Shown: positions 1 through 7,154 of the stretch, in pieces
How the letters are laid out: each line of letters opens with the position of its first letter
Position numbering within the stretch: position 1 is the first letter of the stretch
Assembly: GCA_035640035.1 (NCBI GenBank)
Contig: DASQWX010000040.1
Span: forward strand, 1 to 21,218
Source: 13-2-20CM-68-14 sp035640035
GTDB lineage: Bacteria > Actinomycetota > Thermoleophilia > Gaiellales > Gaiellaceae
Direction: 5' to 3'
Length of the DNA stretch: 21,218 bases
Translations under genes and position numbers: made by a program
Notes under the pieces: generated by a model
Database searches by the model: none
What the model was told of the DNA's origin: nothing
Seen by the model: the letters and a program-made list of their open reading frames with translations, nothing else

Positions 1-894
1 GTCTCCGGCGGCGCCGACTCGACCTGCGCCTGGCACGTCCTCCGTGAGCTCGGCTACCGCGCTTCCGCGTTGCACGTGAACCACCGGCTGCGGGGCACCG
101 AGTCCGAGGCCGACGCGCGCTTCTGCCGCGAGCTGATGGACGCGGAGGTCGTCGACGGCCGCGGTGGGACCACCGAAGATCAGCTTCGCCGGATCCGGTA
201 CGGATTCGCCACCGACCGCCTTCGCGCCACCGGGCACACGGCGTCCGACCAGGTCGAGACGATCCTCTACCGCCTGGCGGCGAGCGGCCGTGCCACCGGC
301 ATCAAGCCGAAGCGGGAAGACGCTGTCGTCCGCCCGCTTCTGCCCGTCTGGCGCGAGGAGACCGAGGCCTATTGCCGGGCCAACGGCCTCGAGTACCGAG
401 TCGACACCACGAATCCGGACACCGCCAGGGGGCTGATCCGCGAGCAGATCCTGCCGCTCCTCCGCCGGCTCCATCCGGCCGCAGACGAGAACCTCCTCCG
501 CGCGCTCGAGCAGCGCCCGACGCTCCAGCCCGCGCTCGCCGAGCTCCTCGCCTCGCCCGCCGGTTCCAAGCGGGTCGACCTCGGCGGTGGGCTGCAGGCT
601 GTGCGCGAGTACGACCGGCTATGGCTCGAGCGCGGCCCGGTCGCCCTCGAGGGCGAGGTTCACTGGGGCGGGTGGCGGATCGAGTCCGAGCTCGCAGGCC
701 TTAGGGTACGCGGCTGGAGGCCCGGCGACAGGCTCGCCGGCCGGCGAAAGAAGATCCAGGACGTGTTCGTCGACGCCAAGATCCCCCGCTCCGAGCGCGA
801 GGCGTGGCCACTCGTCGTGCGCGGCGACGAGATCGTCGCAGTGCCCGGCGTCGTCGAGCATCCCGCGGTAAGGGCCGAGCGTGTCCCAGACTGA
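1..894 (+). CDS. tilS: tRNA(Ile)-lysidine synthase TilS (5' end cut off by window)
   Basis: TilS uses ATP to attach lysine to C34 of the CAU-anticodon tRNA-Ile, so that it reads AUA and is charged with isoleucine in the cytoplasm. The reading frame is open from base 1 and begins within the PP-loop ATP-binding motif SGGADS (visible residues 2-7), so only about 20 N-terminal residues should be missing. The family signature HVNHRLRG (25-32), TGHTASDQVET (about 77-87) and a VVRPLLPVWR segment follow. The C-terminal TilS domain is present (WRPGDR at about 239-244, then KKIQDVFVDAKIPR). The usual DxSN and RN.iR positions read DTTN and RGLIR, a mild divergence. The stop overlaps the hpt start by 14 bases, which indicates an operon. 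tilS-hpt-ftsH is a widespread gene order. Confidence 0.95.
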   Translation, partial: VSGGADSTCAWHVLRELGYRASALHVNHRLRGTESEADARFCRELMDAEVVDGRGGTTEDQLRRIRYGFATDRLRATGHTASDQVETILYRLAASGRATGIKPKREDAVVRPLLPVWREETEAYCRANGLEYRVDTTNPDTARGLIREQILPLLRRLHPAADENLLRALEQRPTLQPALAELLASPAGSKRVDLGGGLQAVREYDRLWLERGPVALEGEVHWGGWRIESELAGLRVRGWRPGDRLAGRRKKIQDVFVDAKIPRSEREAWPLVVRGDEIVAVPGVVEHPAVRAERVPD

Positions 895-1441
895 GCTGGA
901 AAGCGCGGTCGGCGAAGTCCTGATCGACGCGGACGCCCTGCGCGAACGCGTCGCCGAGCTCGGGGCCGAGATCTCGGCCGACTACGAGGGCCGCGACCTG
1001 CTTCTGATCGGCGTCCTCAAAGGCGCCGTCTTCTTCATGGCCGACTTGATGCGGAAGCTGACCATCCCTTGCGAAGTCGACTTCATGGCGATCTCGAGCT
1101 ACGGCGCCTCGACCGACTCCTCGGGCGTCGTCCGGATCCTCAAGGACCTCGACATCAACATCGAGGGACGGCACGTCCTCGTCGTCGAAGACATCATCGA
1201 TTCCGGCCTGACCCTGTCGTACCTGATGCGAAACCTGGAGTCGCGCGAGCCGGCGACGCTCGAGGTCTGCGCGCTCCTGACCAAGCCCGAGCGCCGGGAG
1301 ATCGAGGTCCCCGTCCGCTATGTCGGCTTCGAGATCCCGAATCGCTTCGTGATTGGCTACGGGCTCGATTTCGGGGAGCGATACCGAAACCTGCCCTTTG
1401 TCGCGGTTCTCAGCGACGACGCCTTGCCCGAGGGTTTCTAG
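881..1441 (+). CDS. hpt: Hypoxanthine(-guanine) phosphoribosyltransferase
   Basis: The enzyme transfers ribose-5-phosphate from PRPP to hypoxanthine or guanine in cytoplasmic purine salvage. The 186-residue product has the family length. The PRPP-binding loop VVEDIIDSGLT lies at 101-111, the LKG cis-peptide loop at 46-48, a SSYG flexible-loop motif at 72-75, and the purine-pocket segment around YVGFEIPNRFVIGYGLD at 147-163. The GTG start lies 14 bases inside the tilS end; it gives the normal N-terminus, and no strong Shine-Dalgarno sequence precedes it, so translational coupling to tilS is likely. Base preference between hypoxanthine and guanine cannot be told from sequence. Identification is firm. 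Confidence 0.96.
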   Translation: MSQTELESAVGEVLIDADALRERVAELGAEISADYEGRDLLLIGVLKGAVFFMADLMRKLTIPCEVDFMAISSYGASTDSSGVVRILKDLDINIEGRHVLVVEDIIDSGLTLSYLMRNLESREPATLEVCALLTKPERREIEVPVRYVGFEIPNRFVIGYGLDFGERYRNLPFVAVLSDDALPEGF

Positions 1442-1498
1442 CGTAAAAAACAGATTTGGGGACGGGGCGGGCGGTTATGTGACGCTCATGCACCCTGG

Positions 1499-1515
1499 TA
1501 CCCTGCCGATAGAGG
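1499..1515 (+). promoter_or_regulatory. Possible ftsH -10 element and Shine-Dalgarno sequence
   Basis: In the 78-base gap after hpt there is a TACCCT hexamer (1499-1504) of the TAnnnT type, followed by AGAGG (1511-1515) four bases before the GTG start of ftsH. The AGAGG supports that start. The promoter is weakly supported because no good -35 is visible, and ftsH may simply be read through from hpt. Confidence 0.3.
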
Positions 1516-1519
1516 TCTC

Positions 1520-3472
1520 GTGAATCGGTTCTTCCGTAGCGCACTCTTTCCGCTCTTCGTAATCGTGCTGCTCGTCTACCTGGCGAGCCAGACGCTGATT
1601 CCACACGGGAAGAACACGGAGAAGCTGACGCTCTCCGAGTTCACCACGAAGGTCAAAGAGCATCAGGTCGACAGCGCCGAGTTCAACCCCAGCAAGCGCG
1701 CGGTCACCTTCAAGCTCACGGACGGCAAGAAGGGCACCGTTCACTACCCGAGCGACCAGAACGCGCCGGTTCTGACCAACCTCCTGCAGGACAACGACGT
1801 CACGTACGACTCGAAGGGGACTGGCAACTGGTCCTGGATCGGCTTCTTCACCTCGCTGCTGCCCTTCGTGCTGCTGTTCGCCTTCTGGATCTTCCTCATG
1901 AACCAGGTGCAGGGCGGCGGCTCGAAGGTGATGAGCTTCGGCAAGAGCCGCGCCAAACGGATGGCGCCGGACTCGCCGAAGATCGGCTTCAAGGATGTGG
2001 CCGGCGTGGACGAGGCGGTCGAGGAGCTCCAGGAGATCAAGGAGTTTCTCGAGAATCCGAAGAAGTTCCAGGCCCTGGGTGCACGCATCCCCAAGGGCGT
2101 CCTGCTCTACGGCCCTCCCGGCACCGGTAAGACGCTCCTTGCGCGCGCGGTCGCGGGCGAGGCCGGCGTTCCGTTCTTCTCGATCTCCGGCTCCGATTTC
2201 GTCGAGATGTTCGTCGGCGTCGGCGCGTCGCGCGTCCGCGATCTGTTCGAGCAGGCAAAGCAGGCCGCTCCGTGCATCGTCTTCATGGACGAGATCGACG
2301 CGGTCGGCCGCCACCGCGGCGCCGGCCTCGGCGGCGGCCACGACGAGCGCGAGCAGACGCTGAACCAGCTCCTCGTCGAGATGGACGGGTTCGAGCTGAA
2401 GGACAACATCATCCTGATCGCCGCCACCAACCGGCCCGACATCCTCGATCCGGCACTTCTGCGCCCCGGGCGCTTCGACCGTCAGATCGTCGTCGACCGT
2501 CCCGATCGCGTCGGTCGCCGCAAGATCCTCGAGGTGCACGCGAAAGGGAAGCCGATCGCCCCTGAGATCGACCTCGACACCCTCGCGGCCGGCACTCCCG
2601 GCTTCACTGGCGCCGATCTCGCGAACCTCGTCAACGAGGCAGCCCTGCTTGCCGCCCGCCGGGGCAAGAAGGTGATCCAGCAGGAGGAGCTCGAGGAAGG
2701 GATCATGCGAGTGATCGCCGGCCCCGAGAAGAAGACGCGCCTGCTCTCGGAGGAAGAGCGAAAGATCACCGCCTACCACGAGCTCGGCCATGCCCTCGTC
2801 GGCCATTACCTCGAGCACACGGACGAGGTGCACAAGATATCGGTCATCAGCCGCGGCCAGGCCCTGGGCTACACGATCTCGCTTCCGCGCGAGGACAGGT
2901 ACCTGACCACGAAGGCCGCCTTGATGGAGCAGCTCGCGATGACCCTTGGCGGCCGGGCCGCCGAGGAGCTCGTCTTCCACGAGGTGACGACCGGCGCCGC
3001 CAACGACCTCGAGAAGGTCACGTCGATCTCGAAGCAGATGATCATGCGGTACGGGATGAGCGACAAGCTGGGGCCGCGCGTGCTCGGGCGGAACCACGAT
3101 ATGCCCTTCCTGGGCCGCGAGATGGGCGCCGAGCCCGACTACTCGGAGGAAATCGCCCGCGAGATCGACGACGAGATCAAGCGGGTGATCGAGGAGGCGC
3201 ACGATCTCGCGGTCAGCGTCCTCAAGGAGCACATCGACGACCTCCACAAGATCTCGGCGATCCTGATCGAGCGCGAGACGATCGACAAGGATCAGTTCGA
3301 GCGCCTGCTCGCCGGGGCGCCGGAAGACGAGGTCTTCGCCGAGGAGGAGCAGGAGAAGCCGGAGGCTCCGGCCGAGGAAGAGCCGAAGCGCCTGCCGAAG
3401 CCGAAGCCGCGCCCATTCCCGCTTCCGGGCGCGACTATGCAACCACCGCCGCCCGAAGGCGCAAAAGGCTAA
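1520..3472 (+). CDS. ftsH: ATP-dependent zinc metalloprotease FtsH
   Basis: This is a membrane-anchored AAA+ protease that extracts and degrades misassembled membrane proteins and some cytosolic regulators as a hexamer. The 650-residue protein shows TM1 (about 8-28), an extracytoplasmic segment, TM2 (about 105-128), Walker A GPPGTGKT (198-205), Walker B VFMDEID (254-260), the second region of homology ATNRPDILDPALLRPGRFDR (302-321), and the zinc site HELGH (420-424) with a third ligand expected at D496. The motif is HELGH rather than the commoner HEAGH, which still fits HExxH. The last 40 residues are a Pro/Glu/Lys-rich tail that is probably disordered. The GTG start is supported by AGAGG upstream. 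A very long antisense frame across the gene is a high-G+C shadow. Confidence 0.98.
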   Translation: MNRFFRSALFPLFVIVLLVYLASQTLIPHGKNTEKLTLSEFTTKVKEHQVDSAEFNPSKRAVTFKLTDGKKGTVHYPSDQNAPVLTNLLQDNDVTYDSKGTGNWSWIGFFTSLLPFVLLFAFWIFLMNQVQGGGSKVMSFGKSRAKRMAPDSPKIGFKDVAGVDEAVEELQEIKEFLENPKKFQALGARIPKGVLLYGPPGTGKTLLARAVAGEAGVPFFSISGSDFVEMFVGVGASRVRDLFEQAKQAAPCIVFMDEIDAVGRHRGAGLGGGHDEREQTLNQLLVEMDGFELKDNIILIAATNRPDILDPALLRPGRFDRQIVVDRPDRVGRRKILEVHAKGKPIAPEIDLDTLAAGTPGFTGADLANLVNEAALLAARRGKKVIQQEELEEGIMRVIAGPEKKTRLLSEEERKITAYHELGHALVGHYLEHTDEVHKISVISRGQALGYTISLPREDRYLTTKAALMEQLAMTLGGRAAEELVFHEVTTGAANDLEKVTSISKQMIMRYGMSDKLGPRVLGRNHDMPFLGREMGAEPDYSEEIAREIDDEIKRVIEEAHDLAVSVLKEHIDDLHKISAILIERETIDKDQFERLLAGAPEDEVFAEEEQEKPEAPAEEEPKRLPKPKPRPFPLPGATMQPPPPEGAKG

Positions 3473-3485
3473 CTCCGCGCTACGA

Positions 3486-3498
3486 CGGGCCAAGCCCG
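3486..3498 (+). terminator. Small hairpin after ftsH, possible weak terminator
   Basis: A perfect 5-bp stem (CGGGC/GCCCG) with a 3-base CAA loop lies 13 bases after the ftsH stop. There is no T-run, so intrinsic termination is doubtful. It could be a processing or 3'-end structure. Confidence 0.25.
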
Positions 3499-3539
3499 CC
3501 GACGCCTCCAATCGCGCCGCGTACGACCCGGCCGCTGAC

Positions 3540-3545
3540 TAGGCT
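3540..3545 (+). promoter_or_regulatory. Putative leaderless -10 element for folP
   Basis: TAGGCT fits the actinobacterial -10 consensus TAnnnT. Its last T is 6 bases from the folP ATG, so transcription would start at or beside the A of the start codon. No good Shine-Dalgarno sequence precedes the ATG. The same arrangement recurs at several genes in this window. No convincing -35 is seen. Confidence 0.5.
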
Positions 3546-3551
3546 CCGGGC

Positions 3552-4370
3552 ATGAGCACGTCAGTCGAGGAGCGGTTTCCGCGCCCCTCGGTCATGGGCG
3601 TCGTCAACGTGACGCCGGACTCGTTCTCGGACGGGGGCGTCAACTTCCGGCCCGACGACGCGGTTGCCTCGGCGCGGCGAATGGTGGACGAGGGCGCGGC
3701 GATCGTCGACGTCGGCGGCGAATCGACCAGGCCCGGCTCCGAAGGCGTCTCGATCGACGAGGAGCTTCGCCGCGTCGTCCCCGTGCTCGAAGGGATCCGT
3801 GGCCTGCCGGTCTCGATCGACACCGCCAAGTCGCAGGTCGCCGGCAGGGCGCTCGAGCTTGGCGTCGAGCTCGTGAACGACGTCACCGCTCTGCGAGGCG
3901 ACCCGGAGCTCGCCGGAGTGGTTGCCGAGAGTGGGGCGTACCTCTGCCTCATGCACATGCAGGGCGAGCCCCGGACGATGCAGGACGATCCACGGTACGA
4001 CGACGTCGTCGCGGAGGTCGCACGCTTTCTCGACGAGCGACTCAGCTTCGCGGTCTCGCAGGGAATCCGCGAGGATGCGATCTGCCTCGATCCCGGGATC
4101 GGCTTCGGCAAGACCGTCGAGCACAACTTCGAGCTGCTTCGGCGCCTCGACGAGTTGACCGCGCTCGGGCGGCCGCTCCTCGTCGGGATCTCGCGAAAGA
4201 GCTCGCTCGGGAAGGTCATGGGCGACCCGAGGGCGAAAACGGGCACCACAGCCGCGAGCATCGGCGCCGCTGTCCTCGCCTACGAGCGTGGGGCATCGAT
4301 CTTCCGTGTTCACGCCGTGCGCGAGCACGTAGAAGCGCTCACGGCCGCGCGCGCCGTCGTCGCCGGATGA
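3552..4370 (+). CDS. folP: Dihydropteroate synthase
   Basis: FolP condenses 6-hydroxymethyl-dihydropterin pyrophosphate with p-aminobenzoate to give dihydropteroate; it is the sulfonamide target in cytoplasmic folate synthesis. The 272-residue TIM-barrel protein carries loop 1 NVTPDSFSDGG (19-29), loop 2 DVGGESTRPG (53-62), SIDT (88-91), ND (109-110), DPGIGFGKT (180-188), SRKS (214-217) and RVH (252-254). All expected pterin, phosphate and pABA motifs are present. The ATG follows a TAGGCT element closely. The stop TGA overlaps an ATG (ATGA at 4367-4370) that opens only a five-codon frame; the real downstream partner, folB, begins a few bases later. Confidence 0.98.
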   Translation: MSTSVEERFPRPSVMGVVNVTPDSFSDGGVNFRPDDAVASARRMVDEGAAIVDVGGESTRPGSEGVSIDEELRRVVPVLEGIRGLPVSIDTAKSQVAGRALELGVELVNDVTALRGDPELAGVVAESGAYLCLMHMQGEPRTMQDDPRYDDVVAEVARFLDERLSFAVSQGIREDAICLDPGIGFGKTVEHNFELLRRLDELTALGRPLLVGISRKSSLGKVMGDPRAKTGTTAASIGAAVLAYERGASIFRVHAVREHVEALTAARAVVAG

Positions 4371-4384
4371 GGCGGCTGCGATAA
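4367..4384 (+). promoter_or_regulatory. folP/folB junction: ribosome binding site, mini-ORF and ATA start
   Basis: The folP stop overlaps an ATG (ATGA, 4367-4370). That ATG reads MRRLR and stops at TAA (4382-4384). The folB frame has no ATG, GTG or TTG here; its best start is ATA (4381-4383), which overlaps that TAA by two bases. GAGG (4369-4372) lies 8 bases before the ATA, ideal spacing for a Shine-Dalgarno sequence. This looks like stop-restart coupling onto a near-cognate codon, or an ATG that has mutated to ATA or been misread. Confidence 0.45.
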
Positions 4385-4737
4385 GCGTCACGGTCGAGGT
4401 TTTCGGCCTCGAGATCGCAGGTGCTCACGGGGTCGAGCCCGAAGAGCGGGAACGCCCGCAGCGGTTCCTCTACGACCTCTGGCTGGAGGTTCCGGACGAA
4501 TCGACGTCGGACCGCCTCGAAGACACCGTCGACTACCGCGAGGTAGTCGACTGCGTCAGCGAGATCTCCGGAGAACGCCAATTCCAGCTCCTCGAGGCGA
4601 TGGCGGCCCGCGTCGCAGACGCCTTGCTCGAGAAATTCCCCCTCGAGGCCGCGCGAGTGCGGGTTCGCAAACCCGGAGTGGAGCTCGGCGCGCCGGTCGA
4701 GTGGACCGCCGCTACCGCCGAGCGACGGAGACCTTGA
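4381..4737 (+). CDS. folB: Dihydroneopterin aldolase, with apparent ATA start
   Basis: FolB converts 7,8-dihydroneopterin to 6-hydroxymethyl-dihydropterin and glycolaldehyde, supplying the FolK substrate. Translated from 4381 the frame gives 118 residues, the family length. The motifs are all present: FGLEIAGAHGVEPEERERPQ (8-27, with E22), SDRLEDTVDYREV (43-55, with Y52), LLEAMA (70-75, with E72) and VRKPGV (95-100, with catalytic-type K97). No ATG, GTG or TTG lies in frame between an upstream stop at 4330 and ATG 4600, which is inside the conserved core. The start is therefore non-canonical (ATA 4381) or there is a one-base deletion near it. The 3' end overlaps the convergent S8 protease by 26 bases. 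The function is clear; the start is uncertain. Confidence 0.88.
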   Translation: MSVTVEVFGLEIAGAHGVEPEERERPQRFLYDLWLEVPDESTSDRLEDTVDYREVVDCVSEISGERQFQLLEAMAARVADALLEKFPLEAARVRVRKPGVELGAPVEWTAATAERRRP

Positions 4738-6319
4738 GCGAGTATTCCGCCGTCGCGACCCGCTTCCCCAGGAACGCGTCGACGTAGAAGAAGGCCCCCC
4801 GATTCGTCTGGTTGCGGCTCCGGACGGTGTCGGGCCGGCTTCCGGACTGCTCGCTGTACGACAGCAGGTCGCGCCGCAGGGGAGCTCCGCGCTCGTACAC
4901 GGACTGGGTCCTCGGCCCCCAGAGAGCGAGGTTGACGTTGTGAGAGCTGCGGACGCCGGCAGCGATCCGCGCATGGGCCGGAACCCAGACTCGGTAGACG
5001 TCCTCTGGGTCCTCGGACAGGTCCAGGTGCGCTTCTAGCCTGGCGGGAGTCGAAAGCCTGGTGCCGCTCGCTGTCACCGCGTGCGGGCGGACAAGGTTGA
5101 TGTCGTCGTTCGGCTCCTGAGGATCCTTCACCGGCACTTTTGCGCTCAGAGCGGCCGGTACCGACAGCACTCCGTAGCCGGTGTCCGGATCCCAGCCCTT
5201 CTTCCCGACATCGTGCGCGGAGTCGCGGAGCACGTCCTCGAGCTGCGTCGGGTCGAGCTGCGGATGAGCCGTCCAGACCCACGCGGCCGCCCCGGCGACG
5301 AGCGGGGCGGCAAAGCTGGTGCCGTCGAAGCTCGTGTAACCGGTGGAATCGAAGAACGTCGGCACGGCGACGGGCATCGCCACACCGGGGGCGACGAGGT
5401 CGAGAGCGGCCGAGCGGTTGGAGAAGAATGCGACATGGTCGTGCTGGTCGTTCGCTCCGACCGTAAGGACGTGAGGAAGGCTCGCCGGCACGAAGCTCCG
5501 GTTCCCCGACTGGCGGGCGTTGCCGACCGCTGCCACCACGACAGCGCCTCGGCGCAATGCCCGGTCGACCGCCTGCTCGAGCAGGGCGCTGTAGGTCCCG
5601 AAGAAGCCGCCGCTGAAGTTGATGATGCCTCGCCCCCGCCTTGAAGCCGCGTCAAGTCCGGCGAGGATGTCCGAGAGCGAACCGTCGCCGAAGTCCCACT
5701 CCTGCAGCACGGCTTGTGGATAGACGCCAACCAGGCCGACCCCGTTCGACGGGGCACCGACGATCGAGCTGACGGCTGTCCCGTGAATGTCCTCGCTGGA
5801 GACGACGACCTGTTGGTTGAGCGCGATCGTGTTCGGCCGGCCGCTGAACTCGGGGTGCGACACGTCGAGCCCTGTGTCGACGATCGTGACCGGAACTCCC
5901 GGAGGAGGCGGCTCGACCTTGTCCGCGCCGATGTCGTGGATCCACCACTCGCTCGGTACCAGTGGATCGCTTGAGGCCAGCTGCCCGAAGGAGATAAGAC
6001 GCTGGTCGGGCTCCGCGCGAGCGAGCAACCCTTCGCGCCGGAGGGCCGAAACGACGCCGGCCGCCTGCGAGGCCGGAACACGCCAGACATCGAGCCCCGG
6101 AGAGACGAGGCCGGCGCTCGCGGCGCGCAGCTCCGGGGAGAGCGCGCCCCCGGGTGTGGTCAGCTGGACCAGCACGGCCATCTTGGAGTGAAGGACAGGT
6201 GCAGCCGTAGGGGCCGGTGGGTGCGAGAACGGCGCCGCAGCTGCAGCCGACGCGGCGGCGAGGGCGGCGAGAATGACCCCGATGCTTTGGAAACGCCTCA
6301 AACGCAGGAAGGAAAGCAC
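4712..6319 (-). CDS. Secreted subtilisin-like serine protease (S8 family)
   Basis: This is a predicted exported subtilase of 535 residues. It has a basic N-terminus, a hydrophobic Ala-rich signal segment (about 12-30), a probable I9-type propeptide (about 48-112), and the catalytic triad D148 (VDTG), H179 (HGTA) and S335 (GTSFAAP), with oxyanion N267 (VGN). After about 385 a DPQEPNDD segment starts a region resembling the bacterial pre-peptidase C-terminal (PPC) domain, typical of secreted proteases. The GTG start at 6319 is the longest choice; a TTG shortly inside would also keep the signal peptide. It lies antisense inside the folate cluster, overlapping folB by 26 bases at its end and the folK start region at its beginning. 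This suggests a later insertion. The substrate is unknown. Confidence 0.93.
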   Translation of the reverse strand: MLSFLRLRRFQSIGVILAALAAASAAAAAPFSHPPAPTAAPVLHSKMAVLVQLTTPGGALSPELRAASAGLVSPGLDVWRVPASQAAGVVSALRREGLLARAEPDQRLISFGQLASSDPLVPSEWWIHDIGADKVEPPPPGVPVTIVDTGLDVSHPEFSGRPNTIALNQQVVVSSEDIHGTAVSSIVGAPSNGVGLVGVYPQAVLQEWDFGDGSLSDILAGLDAASRRGRGIINFSGGFFGTYSALLEQAVDRALRRGAVVVAAVGNARQSGNRSFVPASLPHVLTVGANDQHDHVAFFSNRSAALDLVAPGVAMPVAVPTFFDSTGYTSFDGTSFAAPLVAGAAAWVWTAHPQLDPTQLEDVLRDSAHDVGKKGWDPDTGYGVLSVPAALSAKVPVKDPQEPNDDINLVRPHAVTASGTRLSTPARLEAHLDLSEDPEDVYRVWVPAHARIAAGVRSSHNVNLALWGPRTQSVYERGAPLRRDLLSYSEQSGSRPDTVRSRNQTNRGAFFYVDAFLGKRVATAEYSLKVSVARR

Positions 6320-6779
6320 AACGACCGCCTATATCGGCCTCGGGGCGAATTTAGGCGACCGCGAGCGTACGATCAGGCGGGCGCTCGAGGCAATCGACGC
6401 CTCGCCGGACGCCTCGCTTCTCCTCGTCTCGACCCTCCGCGAGACCGACCCGGTCGGCATCGTCGACCAGCCGGCGTTCCTGAACGGAGTCGCGATGATC
6501 GGGACGACCGCGCCGGCGCGCCGGTTGCTCGACTCTCTGCTCGACCTCGAACGCCGGCTTGGACGAGACCGAACGACGTCGCCGCCGGGTGGGCCGCGAA
6601 CCATCGACCTCGATCTTTTGCTCTACGGCGACGAGACGATCGAGGAGCCCGGCCTACAGGTTCCGCATCCGCGCCTGCACGAACGGCGCTTCGTGCTCGA
6701 GCCGCTTGCAGAGCTCAGTCCGCGCCTCGTCATTCCCGGGCGCGGCCGGGTTTCGACCTTGCTCGCGGAGCTAAGATGA
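6273..6779 (+). CDS. folK: 6-hydroxymethyl-dihydropterin pyrophosphokinase (HPPK)
   Basis: FolK pyrophosphorylates 6-hydroxymethyl-dihydropterin with ATP, making the FolP substrate. From ATG 6273 it has 168 residues: AYIGLGANLGDRE (19-31), FLNGVAM (69-75), and the HPPK signature ERRLGRDR (93-100), GPRTIDLDLLLYGD (107-120, with metal-binding D112 and D114). HPRLHERRFVLEPL follows. The 16 or so residues before TTAYIGLG are basic and not typical of the family. The family-typical N-terminus would begin at ACG 6321 (reading xTAYIGLGANLGD), which has AGGAAGG at 6306-6312 in ideal position, so the true start may be a second near-cognate codon. ATG 6273 makes it overlap the divergent protease gene by 47 bases. 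Confidence 0.95.
   Translation: MTPMLWKRLKRRKESTTTAYIGLGANLGDRERTIRRALEAIDASPDASLLLVSTLRETDPVGIVDQPAFLNGVAMIGTTAPARRLLDSLLDLERRLGRDRTTSPPGGPRTIDLDLLLYGDETIEEPGLQVPHPRLHERRFVLEPLAELSPRLVIPGRGRVSTLLAELR
6306..6323 (+). other. Alternative folK start: Shine-Dalgarno plus ACG
   Basis: AGGAAGG (6306-6312) lies 8 bases before an in-frame ACG (6321-6323) at the position where FolK proteins usually begin. The site abuts the divergent GTG start of the protease gene (6317-6319). The canonical ATG at 6273 remains the default start, so this is only a candidate. Confidence 0.3.
6772..6777 (+). promoter_or_regulatory. Putative leaderless -10 element for the DUF2469 gene
   Basis: TAAGAT (TAnnnT type) spans the last codons of folK and ends 9 bases before the ATG at 6787. 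This would give a leader of only two or three bases. No Shine-Dalgarno sequence is present. Confidence 0.45.
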
Positions 6780-6786
6780 CCGCCTC

Positions 6787-7149
6787 ATGTCGCACATCGA
6801 CGAACTCGATGAGTTCGAGGCGGAACTCGAGCTCACGCTCAAGAAGGAGTATTCGGCAGTCTTCGGGCTGTTTCGTTATTGCGTCCTGACGCAGGACGCC
6901 ACGTACCTCTGCAACAAGCTCGACCTCCAGTACGTGCCGCAGCCGAGCTACCCCTTCTTCCATCTCAGGATGGAAGACGTGTGGGTGTGGGACAAGAACC
7001 GCCCGACCCGGATCATCCCCCGGGCAGAGGTCTACACCTCGAGCGACGTGACGGTCGAGGAGCTTCGCGGCGAAGGAGACGAGCCGAGCCTCAGCGCCGA
7101 GGATCTCGCCGAGCGCATCGGCGAGGCCCTACCTTCTGACGACGAGTAA
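6787..7149 (+). CDS. DUF2469 family protein, function unknown
   Basis: This small acidic soluble protein of 120 residues has no signal peptide or membrane segment. Its pattern matches the actinobacterial DUF2469 family: an acidic start ending in ELELTLKKEY (13-22), VFGLFRYCV (25-33), YLCNKLDLQY (40-49), and the diagnostic VWVWDKNRPTR (65-75) followed by a V.T..DV.VEEL segment (82-93). The C-terminal 30 residues are a charged tail. In mycobacteria and streptomycetes this family usually sits beside rnhB; here it follows folK by 7 bases, a different context. No biochemical role is established to my knowledge. The family call is from memory of the conserved segments and is fairly secure. Confidence 0.85.
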   Translation: MSHIDELDEFEAELELTLKKEYSAVFGLFRYCVLTQDATYLCNKLDLQYVPQPSYPFFHLRMEDVWVWDKNRPTRIIPRAEVYTSSDVTVEELRGEGDEPSLSAEDLAERIGEALPSDDE

Positions 7150-7154
7150 AGCGG

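Noticed and set aside
1475..3511. 678-codon open frame antisense to ftsH
   Set aside because: Its product is a low-complexity Leu/Arg/Asp/Glu mixture typical of the antisense of high-G+C codons, and it lies opposite a complete FtsH.
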